A program made the position numbers and the translations under genes. The notes beneath the pieces are model-generated. The model was given only the letters and a program-made list of their open reading frames with translations. It was not told the origin of the DNA and did no database searches. From contig JABDPF010000082.1 in NCBI GenBank assembly GCA_013042915.1, forward strand, positions 1 to 61,846: DNA of 61,846 bases. Direction: 5' to 3'. The stretch's first letter is position 1, and each line of letters opens with the position of its first letter. Shown piece after piece: positions 17,549-26,502 of the stretch. This DNA comes from Lysobacterales bacterium. Lineage in GTDB: Bacteria; Pseudomonadota; Gammaproteobacteria; Xanthomonadales; SZUA-36.

Positions 17549-18838
17549 TCAGTCTTCGGCGGGCCGCTCGACGATCGCGGAGACGCCCATGCCGCCGGCG
17601 GTGCAGACCGAGATCAGCCCCCGGCCGGCGCCATCCTGTACGAGCAACTCGGACAAGGTACCCAGGATGCGCGCTCCGGTCGCGGCAAACGGGTGTCCGA
17701 TCGCCACGCTGCCACCCTTGATGTTCATCTTGTCCCGGTCGATCGAACCCAATGCCTCGTCCAGGCCAAGGCGGTCTCGGCAATACTCTTCGGATTCCCA
17801 GGCCTTGAGCGTGCACAGTACCTGGGCGGCAAACGCCTCGTGGATCTCGTAATGATCGAAGTCCTGCAGGGCCAGGTTGGCCCGTTGCAGCATCTCGGCC
17901 ACGGCCACCGTGGGTGCCATCAGAAGGCCCTCATCGTTGACGTAGTCCACGGCCGCGGTGCGCCCGGCGGTGATGTAGGCCTGAACGGGTAAGTCTCGCT
18001 CGCGAGCCCAGTCCTCGGAGGCCAGCAGGACCGCGGCTGCGCCGTCGGTAAGGGGTGTGCTGTTACCGGCGGTCATGGTCGGCTTGCCGCCCGTCGAGAA
18101 AACGGCGCGCAGGCTGCCCAGTTTTTCCATCGAGCTTTCGGGCCGGATGTTGTTGTCGCGGCTGACACCGCCCCAGGGCTGCACGATTTCATCGAAAAAC
18201 CCTTCATCCCATGCTTTTGCCGCATTGTGATGGCTTTGCATCGCCAATCGATCCTGGTCTTCGCGGCTGATGTTCCATTCCCGCGCCATTCGATCGCAGT
18301 GCTGCCCCATGGAGAGTTGGGTTCGGGCCTCGGCATTGCCCGGGACAGCCGGCTTGAGCTCGGCCGGGCTGAAGCCCTTGAACGCGGCCATGCGCTGCTG
18401 CATGCTGCGCGCCTTGCCCAGCTTGGCCACGCGGCGCGAGAATTTCGGTCCGTACGTCACCGGGAAATCCGAGGTCGTGTCGGTGCCCGCGGCAATGGCG
18501 CAATCGATTTGTCCGCTGGCAATCTTGGCGCCCAGCAAAAGCGCTCCCTGCAGGCTGGTGGCGCAGGCCTGCTGCATCGTGATGCCGGGCGTCAGGGGCG
18601 ACAGCGTCGTCGATTGCAGGGCTTCGCGCGCCAGGTTCCAGTCCCGTGAATGGGTAGTCACCGCGCCCGCGGATACTTCGTCAATCTTGACGCCATGCAG
18701 GTCAAAGCGGTCGACCAGGCCCTGCAGCGCGGCGGCAAGGAGGTCCATGTTGGTTTTTTCGAAGTAGACGGTATTCGAACGGCAGAACGGAATCCTGCTG
18801 CCGCCGATGACTGCAATTCTGCGCAGTTGATCGCTCAT
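17549..18838 (-). CDS. fadI: Acetyl-CoA acyltransferase (beta-ketothiolase), FadI type
   Basis: The 429-residue thiolase has the nucleophile Cys in MQQACATS (about residue 90), the His of IGHPFAATG and the second Cys of CTAGGMG near the C-terminus. Length and the extended loop region fit FadI (436 residues in E. coli) better than FadA. It cleaves 3-ketoacyl-CoA in the last step of beta-oxidation and should form a complex with the FadJ-like protein encoded just upstream, whose stop overlaps this start by 4 bases (ATGA). Confidence 0.9.
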   Translation of the reverse strand: MSDQLRRIAVIGGSRIPFCRSNTVYFEKTNMDLLAAALQGLVDRFDLHGVKIDEVSAGAVTTHSRDWNLAREALQSTTLSPLTPGITMQQACATSLQGALLLGAKIASGQIDCAIAAGTDTTSDFPVTYGPKFSRRVAKLGKARSMQQRMAAFKGFSPAELKPAVPGNAEARTQLSMGQHCDRMAREWNISREDQDRLAMQSHHNAAKAWDEGFFDEIVQPWGGVSRDNNIRPESSMEKLGSLRAVFSTGGKPTMTAGNSTPLTDGAAAVLLASEDWARERDLPVQAYITAGRTAAVDYVNDEGLLMAPTVAVAEMLQRANLALQDFDHYEIHEAFAAQVLCTLKAWESEEYCRDRLGLDEALGSIDRDKMNIKGGSVAIGHPFAATGARILGTLSELLVQDGAGRGLISVCTAGGMGVSAIVERPAED

Positions 18839-20799
18839 GATTCCTGCTCCCCGCGGTTTTCAAGGTAGAACATGGGGCCGCCCCGGAAGGGGGCGAAACC
18901 GGTGCCGAACACCATGCCGGCGTCGACGGCGTCTGCATCCTCGACGATGCCGTCGGCCAGGCAGGCCTCGCATTCATCGAAATAGGGTTGCATCAGCTCC
19001 TTGGCCAGCGATTTCAGGTTGACGCCTTCAGCGGCCTCCTTGTCTTTGACCGCCTTACCCTTCTCCCAGGTGTAGAATCCTTCGCCGCTCTTCTTGCCGA
19101 GCTTGCCCTGGTCCACGTAGGACTTGAGCAGGCCGGATTCGGCGGACGCGTCTTTCCCTCCCAGGGTGTCCAGCACGTTCATTCCAACATCCAGGCCGAC
19201 GGTGTCGGCCAATTCGACCGGTCCCATCGGCATGCCGAAATTTTCCATCGCCTTGTCGATCGCTTCCTTGGGCACATCGCGTTCGCGGTGAATGCGGAAC
19301 GCCTGCAGCATGTAGGCGCCCAGCACCCGGTTGACCAGGAAACCCGGGCTGCTTTTCACCAGCAACGGGAAACGGTTGATACGGTTCCCGAACGCGGCGA
19401 CCCGCTGAATTTCCGCCGGGTCGGTGTCTTCTTCGTATACGATTTCGACCAGCGGCATCTTGTAAACCGGGTTGAAAAAGTGAAGCCCGACCAGCCGGTT
19501 CGGCCGCTCCAGGACCGATGCGATTTCCCGCAGCGGAATGGCCGAGGTGTTGCTGGCCAGCAGCGCGTCCGGACGCGCCGTCGCTTCCAGTTTACGGAAC
19601 AGCTCCTGCTTGGCTTCCAGGTTTTCAAAGATGGCCTCGATGATCACGTCCGCTCGCGCCACACCGTCGCCCGCCACGTCCGCGATCAGGCGGCCCTTCG
19701 CGCCGGCGATCCGGTCAGAACTTTTCAGCCGTCTCTTGAACAGCTTGCCGGCCCGGGCGAGGGCGGGCTCGATGTACTTCATCTCGCGGTCCTGAAGAGT
19801 GACCTCCATGCCCTGCAGCACGCACCAGGCGGCGATGTCTCCGCCCATTACGCCGGCGCCGATCACGTGAACACGCCGCGGATCGATATCGACGCCCTTA
19901 CCCCGGGATTTGAGGTTTTCCATCAACCAGAAGACACGGCGCAAGCCGCGCGAGGTATCACCGGTGATGAGACGGGCGACTCGAACGGCTTCCTGGTTGA
20001 GCATTTCGCGGAAGTCGTCACCGTGTTCTTCCCAGGCGTCGATCATCTCGAAAGGTGCCGGGTAATGGGCCGGATTGGCCTTGGCGGCCGTTTGCTTGCG
20101 CATCTGGCCGGCCAGGAACTTGCGGGCGGGGCCGGTGTTCGTCAGCCGATCGGTCCGCCGCGGGCCCCGCGTTTTACGCCCTTTGAGTACCGCGTTGCGG
20201 GCTGCCCAGCGCAGCGAGCCGTGCGGTCCGACCAACTGGTCGACGAGGCCCATGCCTCGTGCCTGCCGGGCGCGCAGCATGCGGGCGGTCAGCATCAGGG
20301 GCAGGGCCTTGTATCCGCCAATCAGGCGCGTTGTTCGGGCGCTGCCCCCGAATCCGGGGTAGATGCCCAGTTTGACTTCGGGAAATCCCAGCCGCGTCTT
20401 GTCGTTGTCACGGGCAATTCGATAGTCGAAGCACAGGGCGAGTTCCAGGCCTCCACCCAGGCAAAACCCGTCGATGATGACGGCCTTGGGAAAGGCCAGG
20501 GCTTCGACCCGGTCGAACAGGGCATGCACGCTGCGAATGAAGCCTTCGGCCTCTTCGATACTGCTGACCTGGTCGAACTCACGAACATCGGCGCCAACGA
20601 TGAAGCTTCCGTGCTTGCCGGACTGCAGGACAAGGCCTTTCGGAGGAGATTTTTCAAGGCGGTCGACAATGGACTCGAGTTCTGTCAAAACGTCCTGCGA
20701 GAGGCTGTTGGCCGTCTCGCCCTCACGGTCGAGCGTCAGCCAGCACACGCCATCCATATCGCTGTCGAGCTGCCAGTTTCGGTACTCGGCTTGGTTCAT
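18835..20799 (-). CDS. fadJ: Fatty acid oxidation complex alpha subunit (enoyl-CoA hydratase / 3-hydroxyacyl-CoA dehydrogenase)
   Basis: Residues 1-200 are a crotonase domain with both catalytic glutamates (GGGLELAL and FPEVKLGIYPGFGG) and the SFIVGADVREF oxyanion segment. From about residue 305 there is an NAD-binding 3-hydroxyacyl-CoA dehydrogenase domain (GAGVMGGDIAAW), with the catalytic His in GLHFFNPVYKMPLVEIV, followed by C-terminal 3HCDH helices. At 654 residues it is shorter than FadJ (714) or FadB (729). It is translationally coupled to fadI. FadJ is preferred over FadB because of the FadI-type partner and the alpha-before-beta order. Confidence 0.88.
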   Translation of the reverse strand: MNQAEYRNWQLDSDMDGVCWLTLDREGETANSLSQDVLTELESIVDRLEKSPPKGLVLQSGKHGSFIVGADVREFDQVSSIEEAEGFIRSVHALFDRVEALAFPKAVIIDGFCLGGGLELALCFDYRIARDNDKTRLGFPEVKLGIYPGFGGSARTTRLIGGYKALPLMLTARMLRARQARGMGLVDQLVGPHGSLRWAARNAVLKGRKTRGPRRTDRLTNTGPARKFLAGQMRKQTAAKANPAHYPAPFEMIDAWEEHGDDFREMLNQEAVRVARLITGDTSRGLRRVFWLMENLKSRGKGVDIDPRRVHVIGAGVMGGDIAAWCVLQGMEVTLQDREMKYIEPALARAGKLFKRRLKSSDRIAGAKGRLIADVAGDGVARADVIIEAIFENLEAKQELFRKLEATARPDALLASNTSAIPLREIASVLERPNRLVGLHFFNPVYKMPLVEIVYEEDTDPAEIQRVAAFGNRINRFPLLVKSSPGFLVNRVLGAYMLQAFRIHRERDVPKEAIDKAMENFGMPMGPVELADTVGLDVGMNVLDTLGGKDASAESGLLKSYVDQGKLGKKSGEGFYTWEKGKAVKDKEAAEGVNLKSLAKELMQPYFDECEACLADGIVEDADAVDAGMVFGTGFAPFRGGPMFYLENRGEQES

Positions 20800-20889
20800 T
20801 TCAGGGCTCCGTACTCTTGGGTATGGTCAGGGCCGGGCTCGCCGGCGTTAGCGAATGATTATGACAGATATCACCCGAGGCTTCTCACA

Positions 20890-21477
20890 TCACGGCAGGC
20901 GAACCCCGCCTGCCCGCAACCCCTTCGTCAGTTCGATCAGGGGCAATCCCATGATGGCCGTCGGATCGTCCGAACGCATGGCTTCCAGCAAGGCGGGACC
21001 GCTAGCCTCCGAGCGGAAACTCCCCGCACAGTCGAGGGGTTGATCGAGAGCAACGTACCGTTCGATCTCGCGGCTTTCGAGCCGTCGGAAAATCACTTCG
21101 GTGATCACGGTGCGCTCGTAGACGAATGCGTTGTCCCTGCGCACGATGGCGAAAGCCGACAGGAAGCGAACGGTGCGGCCGCTGAATCCGGCCAATTGCA
21201 TCCTCGCCCGCGCTTCGCTACCGGGTTTACCCACCCACGCGCCCTCGCACTCCGCAACCTGGTCGGAGCCGATCACCAGCGCAGAAGGGTGCGCGGCGGC
21301 GACGGCTTCGGCCTTCTCGCGCGCGAGGCGACGCACCATTTGACGAGGCGTTTCGCCTGGCTTCTCTGATTCATCCACTTCCGGTGCAGCGGTTTCGAAA
21401 GGCAGGGAAAAGCGTTCGAGCATCAATTTCCGGTAGGGACTGGTCGAGGCGAGAATAATGGATGACTGTCGTTGCAT
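20890..21477 (-). CDS. yceF: Maf-like nucleotide pyrophosphatase YceF
   Basis: The 195-residue Maf protein opens with ILASTSPYRKLML and has PEVDE, a GSDQVAE acid site and an SFRSEASG segment. In E. coli the YceF branch hydrolyses 7-methyl-GTP and lies next to yceD-rpmF, exactly as here. The ATG at 21475-21477 gives the family N-terminus; about 20 residues upstream in frame lie in the intergenic region and were left out. It is divergent from yceD. Confidence 0.92.
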   Translation of the reverse strand: MQRQSSIILASTSPYRKLMLERFSLPFETAAPEVDESEKPGETPRQMVRRLAREKAEAVAAAHPSALVIGSDQVAECEGAWVGKPGSEARARMQLAGFSGRTVRFLSAFAIVRRDNAFVYERTVITEVIFRRLESREIERYVALDQPLDCAGSFRSEASGPALLEAMRSDDPTAIMGLPLIELTKGLRAGGVRLP

Positions 21478-21546
21478 TTTTGTTGTAAAATAGGCGGTTA
21501 ACGTTAATGGATTAGTGCGGCCTGGGCCGCCTGACATTTTGAGCTG

Positions 21547-22110
21547 ATGTCCCGAGAATTTCCAGACATTGTAGACCCTTGGAAGGTCGCAGAGGGTAAG
21601 CGTACTTTCCAGGGCACCATGCCGCTGGTCCGGTTGCAGCGGCTGGCCGAGCTGCTGGCGCCGGTGGAGGGGAGCGGTGAAGCGTCACCCGCGCGGGATG
21701 CGGTGCCGTTCGAGGCCCGCTTCGGTATTGACCGACAGGGGTTGGTCGTGATCGACATCCGGGTCAGCGCGTCGTTGCCGCTGGTCTGCCAGCGCAGCCT
21801 GGAGGTGTTCCAGTTACCCGTGGAGCGCCGGAGCAAACTGGTGGTCATCGAGGACATCGCCAATCAGGAGTCGGTTCCTGACATTTACGAACCGATTCTC
21901 GTCGAAGACCGGCGCCTCGCGATGGCCGACCTGGTAGAGGAAGAGTTGCTGTTGGCGATACCGCAGGTGCCACGCCGACCCGGCGCGGAAAACGAAGAGA
22001 GGGTGTCGAAGGGCGTCGCCGAGTCGACGGACCTCGAGGCCGAGGAAGAACCTACCCACCGACCTTTCCAGGGCCTGGCGGGACTGATGAGGAAAACGTC
22101 CGGCACGTGA
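21547..22110 (+). CDS. yceD: YceD/DUF177 protein, large-subunit rRNA accumulation
   Basis: The 187-residue product fits the YceD family: an N-terminal beta region with DPWKVAEGKRTFQG, the central VCQRSLEVFQLPVE (the conserved CQRCL-type site, here CQRS), and the acidic DLVEEELLLAIPQVPRR. YceD/Rl1H-type proteins are tied to 23S rRNA accumulation and nearly always precede rpmF. The second cysteine of the usual C-x2-C pair is serine and the C-terminal cysteines are absent, so metal binding is unlikely. Confidence 0.9.
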   Translation: MSREFPDIVDPWKVAEGKRTFQGTMPLVRLQRLAELLAPVEGSGEASPARDAVPFEARFGIDRQGLVVIDIRVSASLPLVCQRSLEVFQLPVERRSKLVVIEDIANQESVPDIYEPILVEDRRLAMADLVEEELLLAIPQVPRRPGAENEERVSKGVAESTDLEAEEEPTHRPFQGLAGLMRKTSGT

Positions 22111-22164
22111 GGTTGCCCCGCGGACCGGCTTGAAATTTGACTATTCGACTTTGGAGATAGAGCC

Positions 22165-22362
22165 ATGGCTGTCCAGAAAAATCGCAAAACGCCGTCTAAG
22201 CGCGGTATGCGCCGCTCTCACGACTCGCTGAAAGCACCCACGCTTTCGGTTGATTCCACCACCGGTGAAACCCACCTGCGTCATCACGTGACGCCGGACG
22301 GTTACTACAAAGGCCGCAAGGTCATCGACACCCCGGTCGTTGAATTCGACGACGAGGATTAA
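22165..22362 (+). CDS. rpmF: 50S ribosomal protein L32
   Basis: A 65-residue basic protein that begins with the L32 pattern [19 protein letters not shown] and ends with an acidic FDDED tail. It has no zinc cysteines, as expected for the gammaproteobacterial zinc-free type. A GGAG site precedes the ATG. Its TAA stop shares bases with the plsX start (TAATG), coupling ribosome and lipid genes. Confidence 0.97.
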   Translation: MAVQKNRKTPSKRGMRRSHDSLKAPTLSVDSTTGETHLRHHVTPDGYYKGRKVIDTPVVEFDDED

Positions 22363-23390
22363 TGAAGCAAACGATCCTGGCCCTGGACGTCCACGGTGGC
22401 GACCAGGGCCTTGACGTTTCCGTGCCGGCGGCTCTCGCAGCCCTGGCACAAGACCCCCATCTCGACATCATCCTGGTGGGCCGGGAGAGCGCCATCGAGG
22501 CTGCTCTGGAATCGAATGACGGCTCACCGCCGTTTCTCGAACGGCTCCAGGTCGAACCCGCCCACAGTATCGTCCCCATGGACGCAAAACCGGCTCACGT
22601 GCTCCGGCGTGGACGTGACAGCAGCCTGTGGAAAACCTTTGAACTGGTTGCCGAGGACCGGGCCGACGCCTGCGTCAGCGGAGGCGGAACCGCGGCAATG
22701 ATGGTCACCGGCGTAAAACTGCTGGGTATGCTGCAGGGCATCCAGCGGCCCGCGCTGATGGCCTGGTTACCGAATGATCATGCGTACACGGGAATGCTGG
22801 ACCTCGGGGCCAATTTGAACGTGGGCGCCGACCAATTGGTCCAGTTCGCGGTGATGGGCGACGTCACGGCACGGATAGCCGAAGGAATTGAGGCTCCGCG
22901 AGTCGGGTTGCTCAACGTGGGGCACGAGGACAGCAAGGGTCACGATACCGTCCAGCAGGCTCACGAGCGACTCAGGAATCTGCCGTTGAACTACGTCGGT
23001 TTCATCGAGGGCAACGGCATATTTGACGGGAGTGTCGATATCGCCGTGTGTGACGGCTTCGCCGGGAACCTGGTGCTGAAGTCCACGGAGGGCCTGGCGC
23101 GCATGCTGATGCAGCAGTTCCGGGAGGCCTTCTCGGACAACCTGGCCAGCAAAGCAGGCGCGTGGCTGGCCGCGCCGACGCTCAAACGCATGCTGGCGCG
23201 CCTCGACCCCTCCGCGCATAATGGTGCCCCTTTACTGGGCCTGAGGCGCGTGGCCGTCAAGAGCCATGGCAGTTCGGACCTCAAGGGCATGACAAGAGCC
23301 ATCCTGGAAGCCGGCCGTGAAGCACGCCGGCAGGTTCCGGGAAAAATTGAGGCCCTGGTGCGTGAGTACCAGTTGGAGAGTGCATCGTGA
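22362..23390 (+). CDS. plsX: Phosphate acyltransferase PlsX
   Basis: PlsX makes acyl-phosphate from acyl-ACP for phospholipid synthesis. The 342 residues show the family landmarks ALDVHGGDQG at the N-terminus, the GGGTAAMMVTG segment (usually S/A-G-N-T-G-A), GLLNVGHEDSKG, and CDGFAGNLVLKS. The central SGN-type motif is altered to SGGGTAA, a mild departure. It is translationally coupled to rpmF before it and fabH after it. Confidence 0.95.
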   Translation: MKQTILALDVHGGDQGLDVSVPAALAALAQDPHLDIILVGRESAIEAALESNDGSPPFLERLQVEPAHSIVPMDAKPAHVLRRGRDSSLWKTFELVAEDRADACVSGGGTAAMMVTGVKLLGMLQGIQRPALMAWLPNDHAYTGMLDLGANLNVGADQLVQFAVMGDVTARIAEGIEAPRVGLLNVGHEDSKGHDTVQQAHERLRNLPLNYVGFIEGNGIFDGSVDIAVCDGFAGNLVLKSTEGLARMLMQQFREAFSDNLASKAGAWLAAPTLKRMLARLDPSAHNGAPLLGLRRVAVKSHGSSDLKGMTRAILEAGREARRQVPGKIEALVREYQLESAS

Positions 23391-24361
23391 TCTATTCTAG
23401 AATTGCAGGAACGGGCAGCGGCCTGCCTGAAAAAATCGTCACGAACCAGGATCTCGAGAAGATCATGGACACCAGCGACGAGTGGATTCGCGGCCGAACC
23501 GGCATCGCCGAACGCCGTGTCATTTCGAACGGCGAATCCACCACGACCCTGGCCGAGGTGGCCTGCCGCAAGGCCATGGAGGCCGCTGACGTCGACCCCT
23601 CGCAGATCGATCTTCTCGTCATGGGCACCACCACGCCCGACGTGGTCTTTCCCAGTTCGGCCTGCCTGATCCAGAAAAAGCTGGGGCTGCCGGACTGCGG
23701 GGCCATGGACGTGAATGCTGCCTGTTCCGGCTTCATGTACGCACTCAGCATCGCCGACAAGTTCATTCGATGCGGCGAGGCGAAGAAAGTCCTGGTATGC
23801 GGCGCGGAGACATTAACCCAACTGGTGAACTGGGAGCGCCGCGACACCGCGGTGCTTTTTGGCGACGGGGCAGGCGCCGTCGTGCTCGAGGCCTCCAACG
23901 AGGCCGGCATCCTGTCCACCCACATCCATGCAAACGGCAATTACGCCGATCTGTTGCGCACCGACACCGGCGTTTCCCGCGGGTTCGGGGATATGTCGCA
24001 CAACGATTACAAGCCCGAAGTGGAGATGAAAGGCAACGAGGTGTTCAAGGTCGCTGTTCGCACCCTGCACCGGATCGTCGAAGAAACCCTGGGCGCCAAT
24101 GACCTGCAAAAATCCGACCTGGACTGGCTTATTCCGCACCAGGCCAACCTGCGGATCATCTCGGCCACGGCACGCATGCTGGACATGAGCATGGACAACG
24201 TGGTGGTCACGGTGGACCGTCACGGCAACACCTCGGCCGCTTCGGTGCCCCTGGCGCTGGACGAGGCCGTGCGCGACGGGCGTATCCGGCGCGGCGAGCT
24301 GATGCTGCTCGAGGCCTTCGGTGGCGGCTTTACCTGGGGCTCGGCACTGATTCGGTTCTGA
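23387..24361 (+). CDS. fabH: Beta-ketoacyl-ACP synthase III
   Basis: FabH condenses acetyl-CoA with malonyl-ACP to start type II fatty acid synthesis. The 324-residue product has the Cys-His-Asn triad: Cys113 in NAACSGFMYAL, His in WLIPHQANLRI and Asn in HGNTSAAS. The start is a GTG overlapping the plsX stop (GTGA). A typical family N-terminus (YSRIAGTGSGLPEKIVTN) follows at once. Confidence 0.96.
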   Translation: MIYSRIAGTGSGLPEKIVTNQDLEKIMDTSDEWIRGRTGIAERRVISNGESTTTLAEVACRKAMEAADVDPSQIDLLVMGTTTPDVVFPSSACLIQKKLGLPDCGAMDVNAACSGFMYALSIADKFIRCGEAKKVLVCGAETLTQLVNWERRDTAVLFGDGAGAVVLEASNEAGILSTHIHANGNYADLLRTDTGVSRGFGDMSHNDYKPEVEMKGNEVFKVAVRTLHRIVEETLGANDLQKSDLDWLIPHQANLRIISATARMLDMSMDNVVVTVDRHGNTSAASVPLALDEAVRDGRIRRGELMLLEAFGGGFTWGSALIRF

Positions 24362-24375
24362 AGAGGACGCACGCC

Positions 24376-25305
24376 ATGAAGAAAACCGCTTTCCTGTTTC
24401 CCGGCCAGGGCTCCCAGTCGATCGGCATGATGTCCGGTTTCGAAACGAACATCGTGCGTGGCACGTTTGAGGAGGCTTCGAACGTCCTGGGCTATGACCT
24501 CTGGACGGTTGTGCAGGAGGATCCGGATGACCGGCTGGGAAGCACGGAGGTCACGCAACCGGCGCTGCTTGCCGCGGGCATTGCAACCTGGCGTGCCTGG
24601 AAGGACGAGGGCGGCGCCGATCCGGACTATCTCGCCGGTCACAGCCTCGGTGAATATTCGGCGCTGGTCGCCGCCGGGTCGCTTGCCTTCGACGACGCCG
24701 TTTCGCTGGTGGCCAGGCGCGGACAGCTGATGCAACAGGCGACACCGCCCGGTAGCGGTGCGATGGCCGCCATTCTCGGGCTCGACGACGAGGTGCTGGT
24801 CGAGGTCTGTGCCAAGGCGGCAGGGGACCAGGTCGTTTCGTGCGCGAACTTCAATTCGCCCGGCCAGGTGGTCATCGCGGGTGACAACGATGCCGTGGCC
24901 CGGGCCGGCGAGGCTGCGCTGGAGGCGGGTGCACGAAGAGCCGTCACCCTCGCGGTCAGCGTCCCCTCCCACTGCCTGCTGATGAAACCCGCCGCCGATG
25001 CGATGGCGGAGGTTCTGGCCACGCTCACGGTTAAAGAACCTTCGATTCCCGTTCTGCACAACGTCGATACCGCCACCGCCGTGAACGCGGATGCAATCCG
25101 GCAGGCCTTGGTGAACCAGCTGTGGCAACCGGTGCGTTGGTCCGCGACCGTGCAGCGGCTGGTCGAAATGGGAGTCGACCGCTTTGCCGAATGCGGTCCC
25201 GGAAAGGTGCTGTCGGGGCTCAACCGCCGCATTTGCCGGTCCTGCACCACGGTTGCACTGACCGGAACGGACATCCTGAATGACACGCTGAACGATTGGA
25301 GCTGA
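24376..25305 (+). CDS. fabD: Malonyl-CoA:ACP transacylase
   Basis: The 309 residues include the FPGQGSQ start, the nucleophile serine in GHSLGEYSAL and the histidine in SVPSHCLLM. FabD loads malonyl groups onto ACP. The gene lies 14 bases after fabH and 2 bases before fabG, inside the fatty acid synthesis operon. Confidence 0.96.
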   Translation: MKKTAFLFPGQGSQSIGMMSGFETNIVRGTFEEASNVLGYDLWTVVQEDPDDRLGSTEVTQPALLAAGIATWRAWKDEGGADPDYLAGHSLGEYSALVAAGSLAFDDAVSLVARRGQLMQQATPPGSGAMAAILGLDDEVLVEVCAKAAGDQVVSCANFNSPGQVVIAGDNDAVARAGEAALEAGARRAVTLAVSVPSHCLLMKPAADAMAEVLATLTVKEPSIPVLHNVDTATAVNADAIRQALVNQLWQPVRWSATVQRLVEMGVDRFAECGPGKVLSGLNRRICRSCTTVALTGTDILNDTLNDWS

Positions 25306-25307
25306 AG

Positions 25308-26057
25308 ATGGAGATCAATCTGAACGGACAGGTGGCGATCGTCACCGGCGCAAGCCGCGGTATTGGCGCCGCCATCGCCGACAAGCTGGCCGGTTCCGGC
25401 GCCGTCGTGGCCGGCACGGCTACCACGCCTGAAGGGGCCGAAGCGGTCAGCACCCGATTGCAGCAGTTATCGCCCCAGTGCCGAGGTTATGCGCTTGACG
25501 TCAACGACGAGGGCGCGGCCGACCGGCTGCTAAAAAGCGTGACGGCTGACCTAGGAGCCCCCACCATCCTAATCAACAATGCCGGCATCACGCGCGACCA
25601 GATCCTGCTCAGGATGAAGGATGAAGATTGGGACACCGTGATGGGCACGAACTTGCGTTCGGTTTTTCGTCTAAGCAAAGCCTGCCTGCGGGGTATGATG
25701 AAAGCCCGCGGCGGCCGGATCATCAGTATTGCCTCGGTGGTCGGGTCCATGGGCAATCCCGGCCAAAGCAATTACGCCGCCGCCAAGGCGGGCATGATGG
25801 GCTTCACGCGCTCGCTGGCTCGCGAGGTGGGTTCTCGTAACATTACCGTCAATGTCGTGGCGCCCGGTTTCATCGATACCGACATGACGCGCGCACTGGA
25901 CGACAAGCAGCGCGACGCGCTGATCAACGATATTCCTCTGAATCGCCTGGGTGCGGCCGAGGACATCGCCGCCGCAGTGCTGTTCCTTGCATCGGCGCAG
26001 GGCGGTTACATCACGGGGCAGACGCTGCACGTCAACGGCGGCATGTACATGACCTGA
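25308..26057 (+). CDS. fabG: 3-oxoacyl-ACP reductase
   Basis: An NADPH-dependent short-chain reductase of 249 residues, with the TGASRGIG dinucleotide loop, NNAGITRD, and the Ser-Tyr-Lys catalytic set (SIASVVGSMGN and NYAAAKAG). The ATG at 25308, preceded by GGAGCTGAAG, was preferred to a TTG 12 bases upstream that would overlap fabD. It carries out the first reduction of the fatty acid elongation cycle. Confidence 0.96.
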   Translation: MEINLNGQVAIVTGASRGIGAAIADKLAGSGAVVAGTATTPEGAEAVSTRLQQLSPQCRGYALDVNDEGAADRLLKSVTADLGAPTILINNAGITRDQILLRMKDEDWDTVMGTNLRSVFRLSKACLRGMMKARGGRIISIASVVGSMGNPGQSNYAAAKAGMMGFTRSLAREVGSRNITVNVVAPGFIDTDMTRALDDKQRDALINDIPLNRLGAAEDIAAAVLFLASAQGGYITGQTLHVNGGMYMT

Positions 26058-26094
26058 GCCATGGGGCTACTGGTCGCATTTAACATTTTTTAAA

Positions 26095-26124
26095 CTGGCA
26101 TAGAGTCGATAATTTCACTAGAAT
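26095..26124 (+). promoter_or_regulatory. Probable acpP promoter
   Basis: CTGGCA and TAGAAT are 18 bases apart, ending 38 bases before the acpP ATG in an AT-rich gap after fabG. An internal promoter here would explain the high ACP levels that cells need relative to the Fab enzymes. Confidence 0.45.
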
Positions 26125-26162
26125 TGCGAGTCTGAACTCCCTTGAAGAGGAATGAATCCACA

Positions 26163-26396
26163 ATGAGCACTATCGAAGAGCGCGTTAAAAAGATCGTCGT
26201 CGAACAACTTGGAGTCAAGGAAGAGGAAGTCACGCCCAGCGCGTCTTTTGTCGATGACCTTGGCGCCGATTCCCTCGACACCGTAGAACTCGTTATGGCG
26301 CTCGAGGAAGAATTCGAATGCGAAATCCCTGACGAGGAAGCCGAGAAAATCACCAGCGTGCAGCAGGCGATCGACTACGTTTCCTCCAACGTCTGA
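26163..26396 (+). CDS. acpP: Acyl carrier protein
   Basis: A 77-residue acidic protein with the phosphopantetheine-accepting serine in [13 protein letters not shown] (about residue 37). It carries growing acyl chains during fatty acid and lipid synthesis. The ATG at 26163 gives the usual MSTIEERV start; the 7 residues upstream in frame overlap the ribosome site GAGGAATG and were not used. Confidence 0.98.
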   Translation: MSTIEERVKKIVVEQLGVKEEEVTPSASFVDDLGADSLDTVELVMALEEEFECEIPDEEAEKITSVQQAIDYVSSNV

Positions 26397-26419
26397 TTTT
26401 TTGCAACCCCCATCTTCAG

Positions 26420-26439
26420 CGGCCGGCCTTTGCCGGCCG
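26420..26439 (+). terminator. Hairpin between acpP and fabF (possible attenuator)
   Basis: CGGCCGGC and GCCGGCCG form an 8-base-pair GC stem with a CTTT loop, 24 bases after the acpP stop. No T-run follows, so it is more likely a partial terminator, processing site or RNA-stabilising element than a full stop. It could set the acpP:fabF transcript ratio. Confidence 0.4.
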
Positions 26440-26502
26440 TTGCCCGTTCTAAATCAGGACCTGTTCGCCTAGTGTGAGCCGGCCCTGCGAGAGGTCGCCA
26501 TC

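Noticed and set aside
18988-21369. Very long plus-strand open frame (about 790 codons)
   Set aside because: It is antisense to fadJ/fadI/yceF, has low-complexity H/Q/R-rich translation, and arises from high GC in the wobble positions of the real genes.
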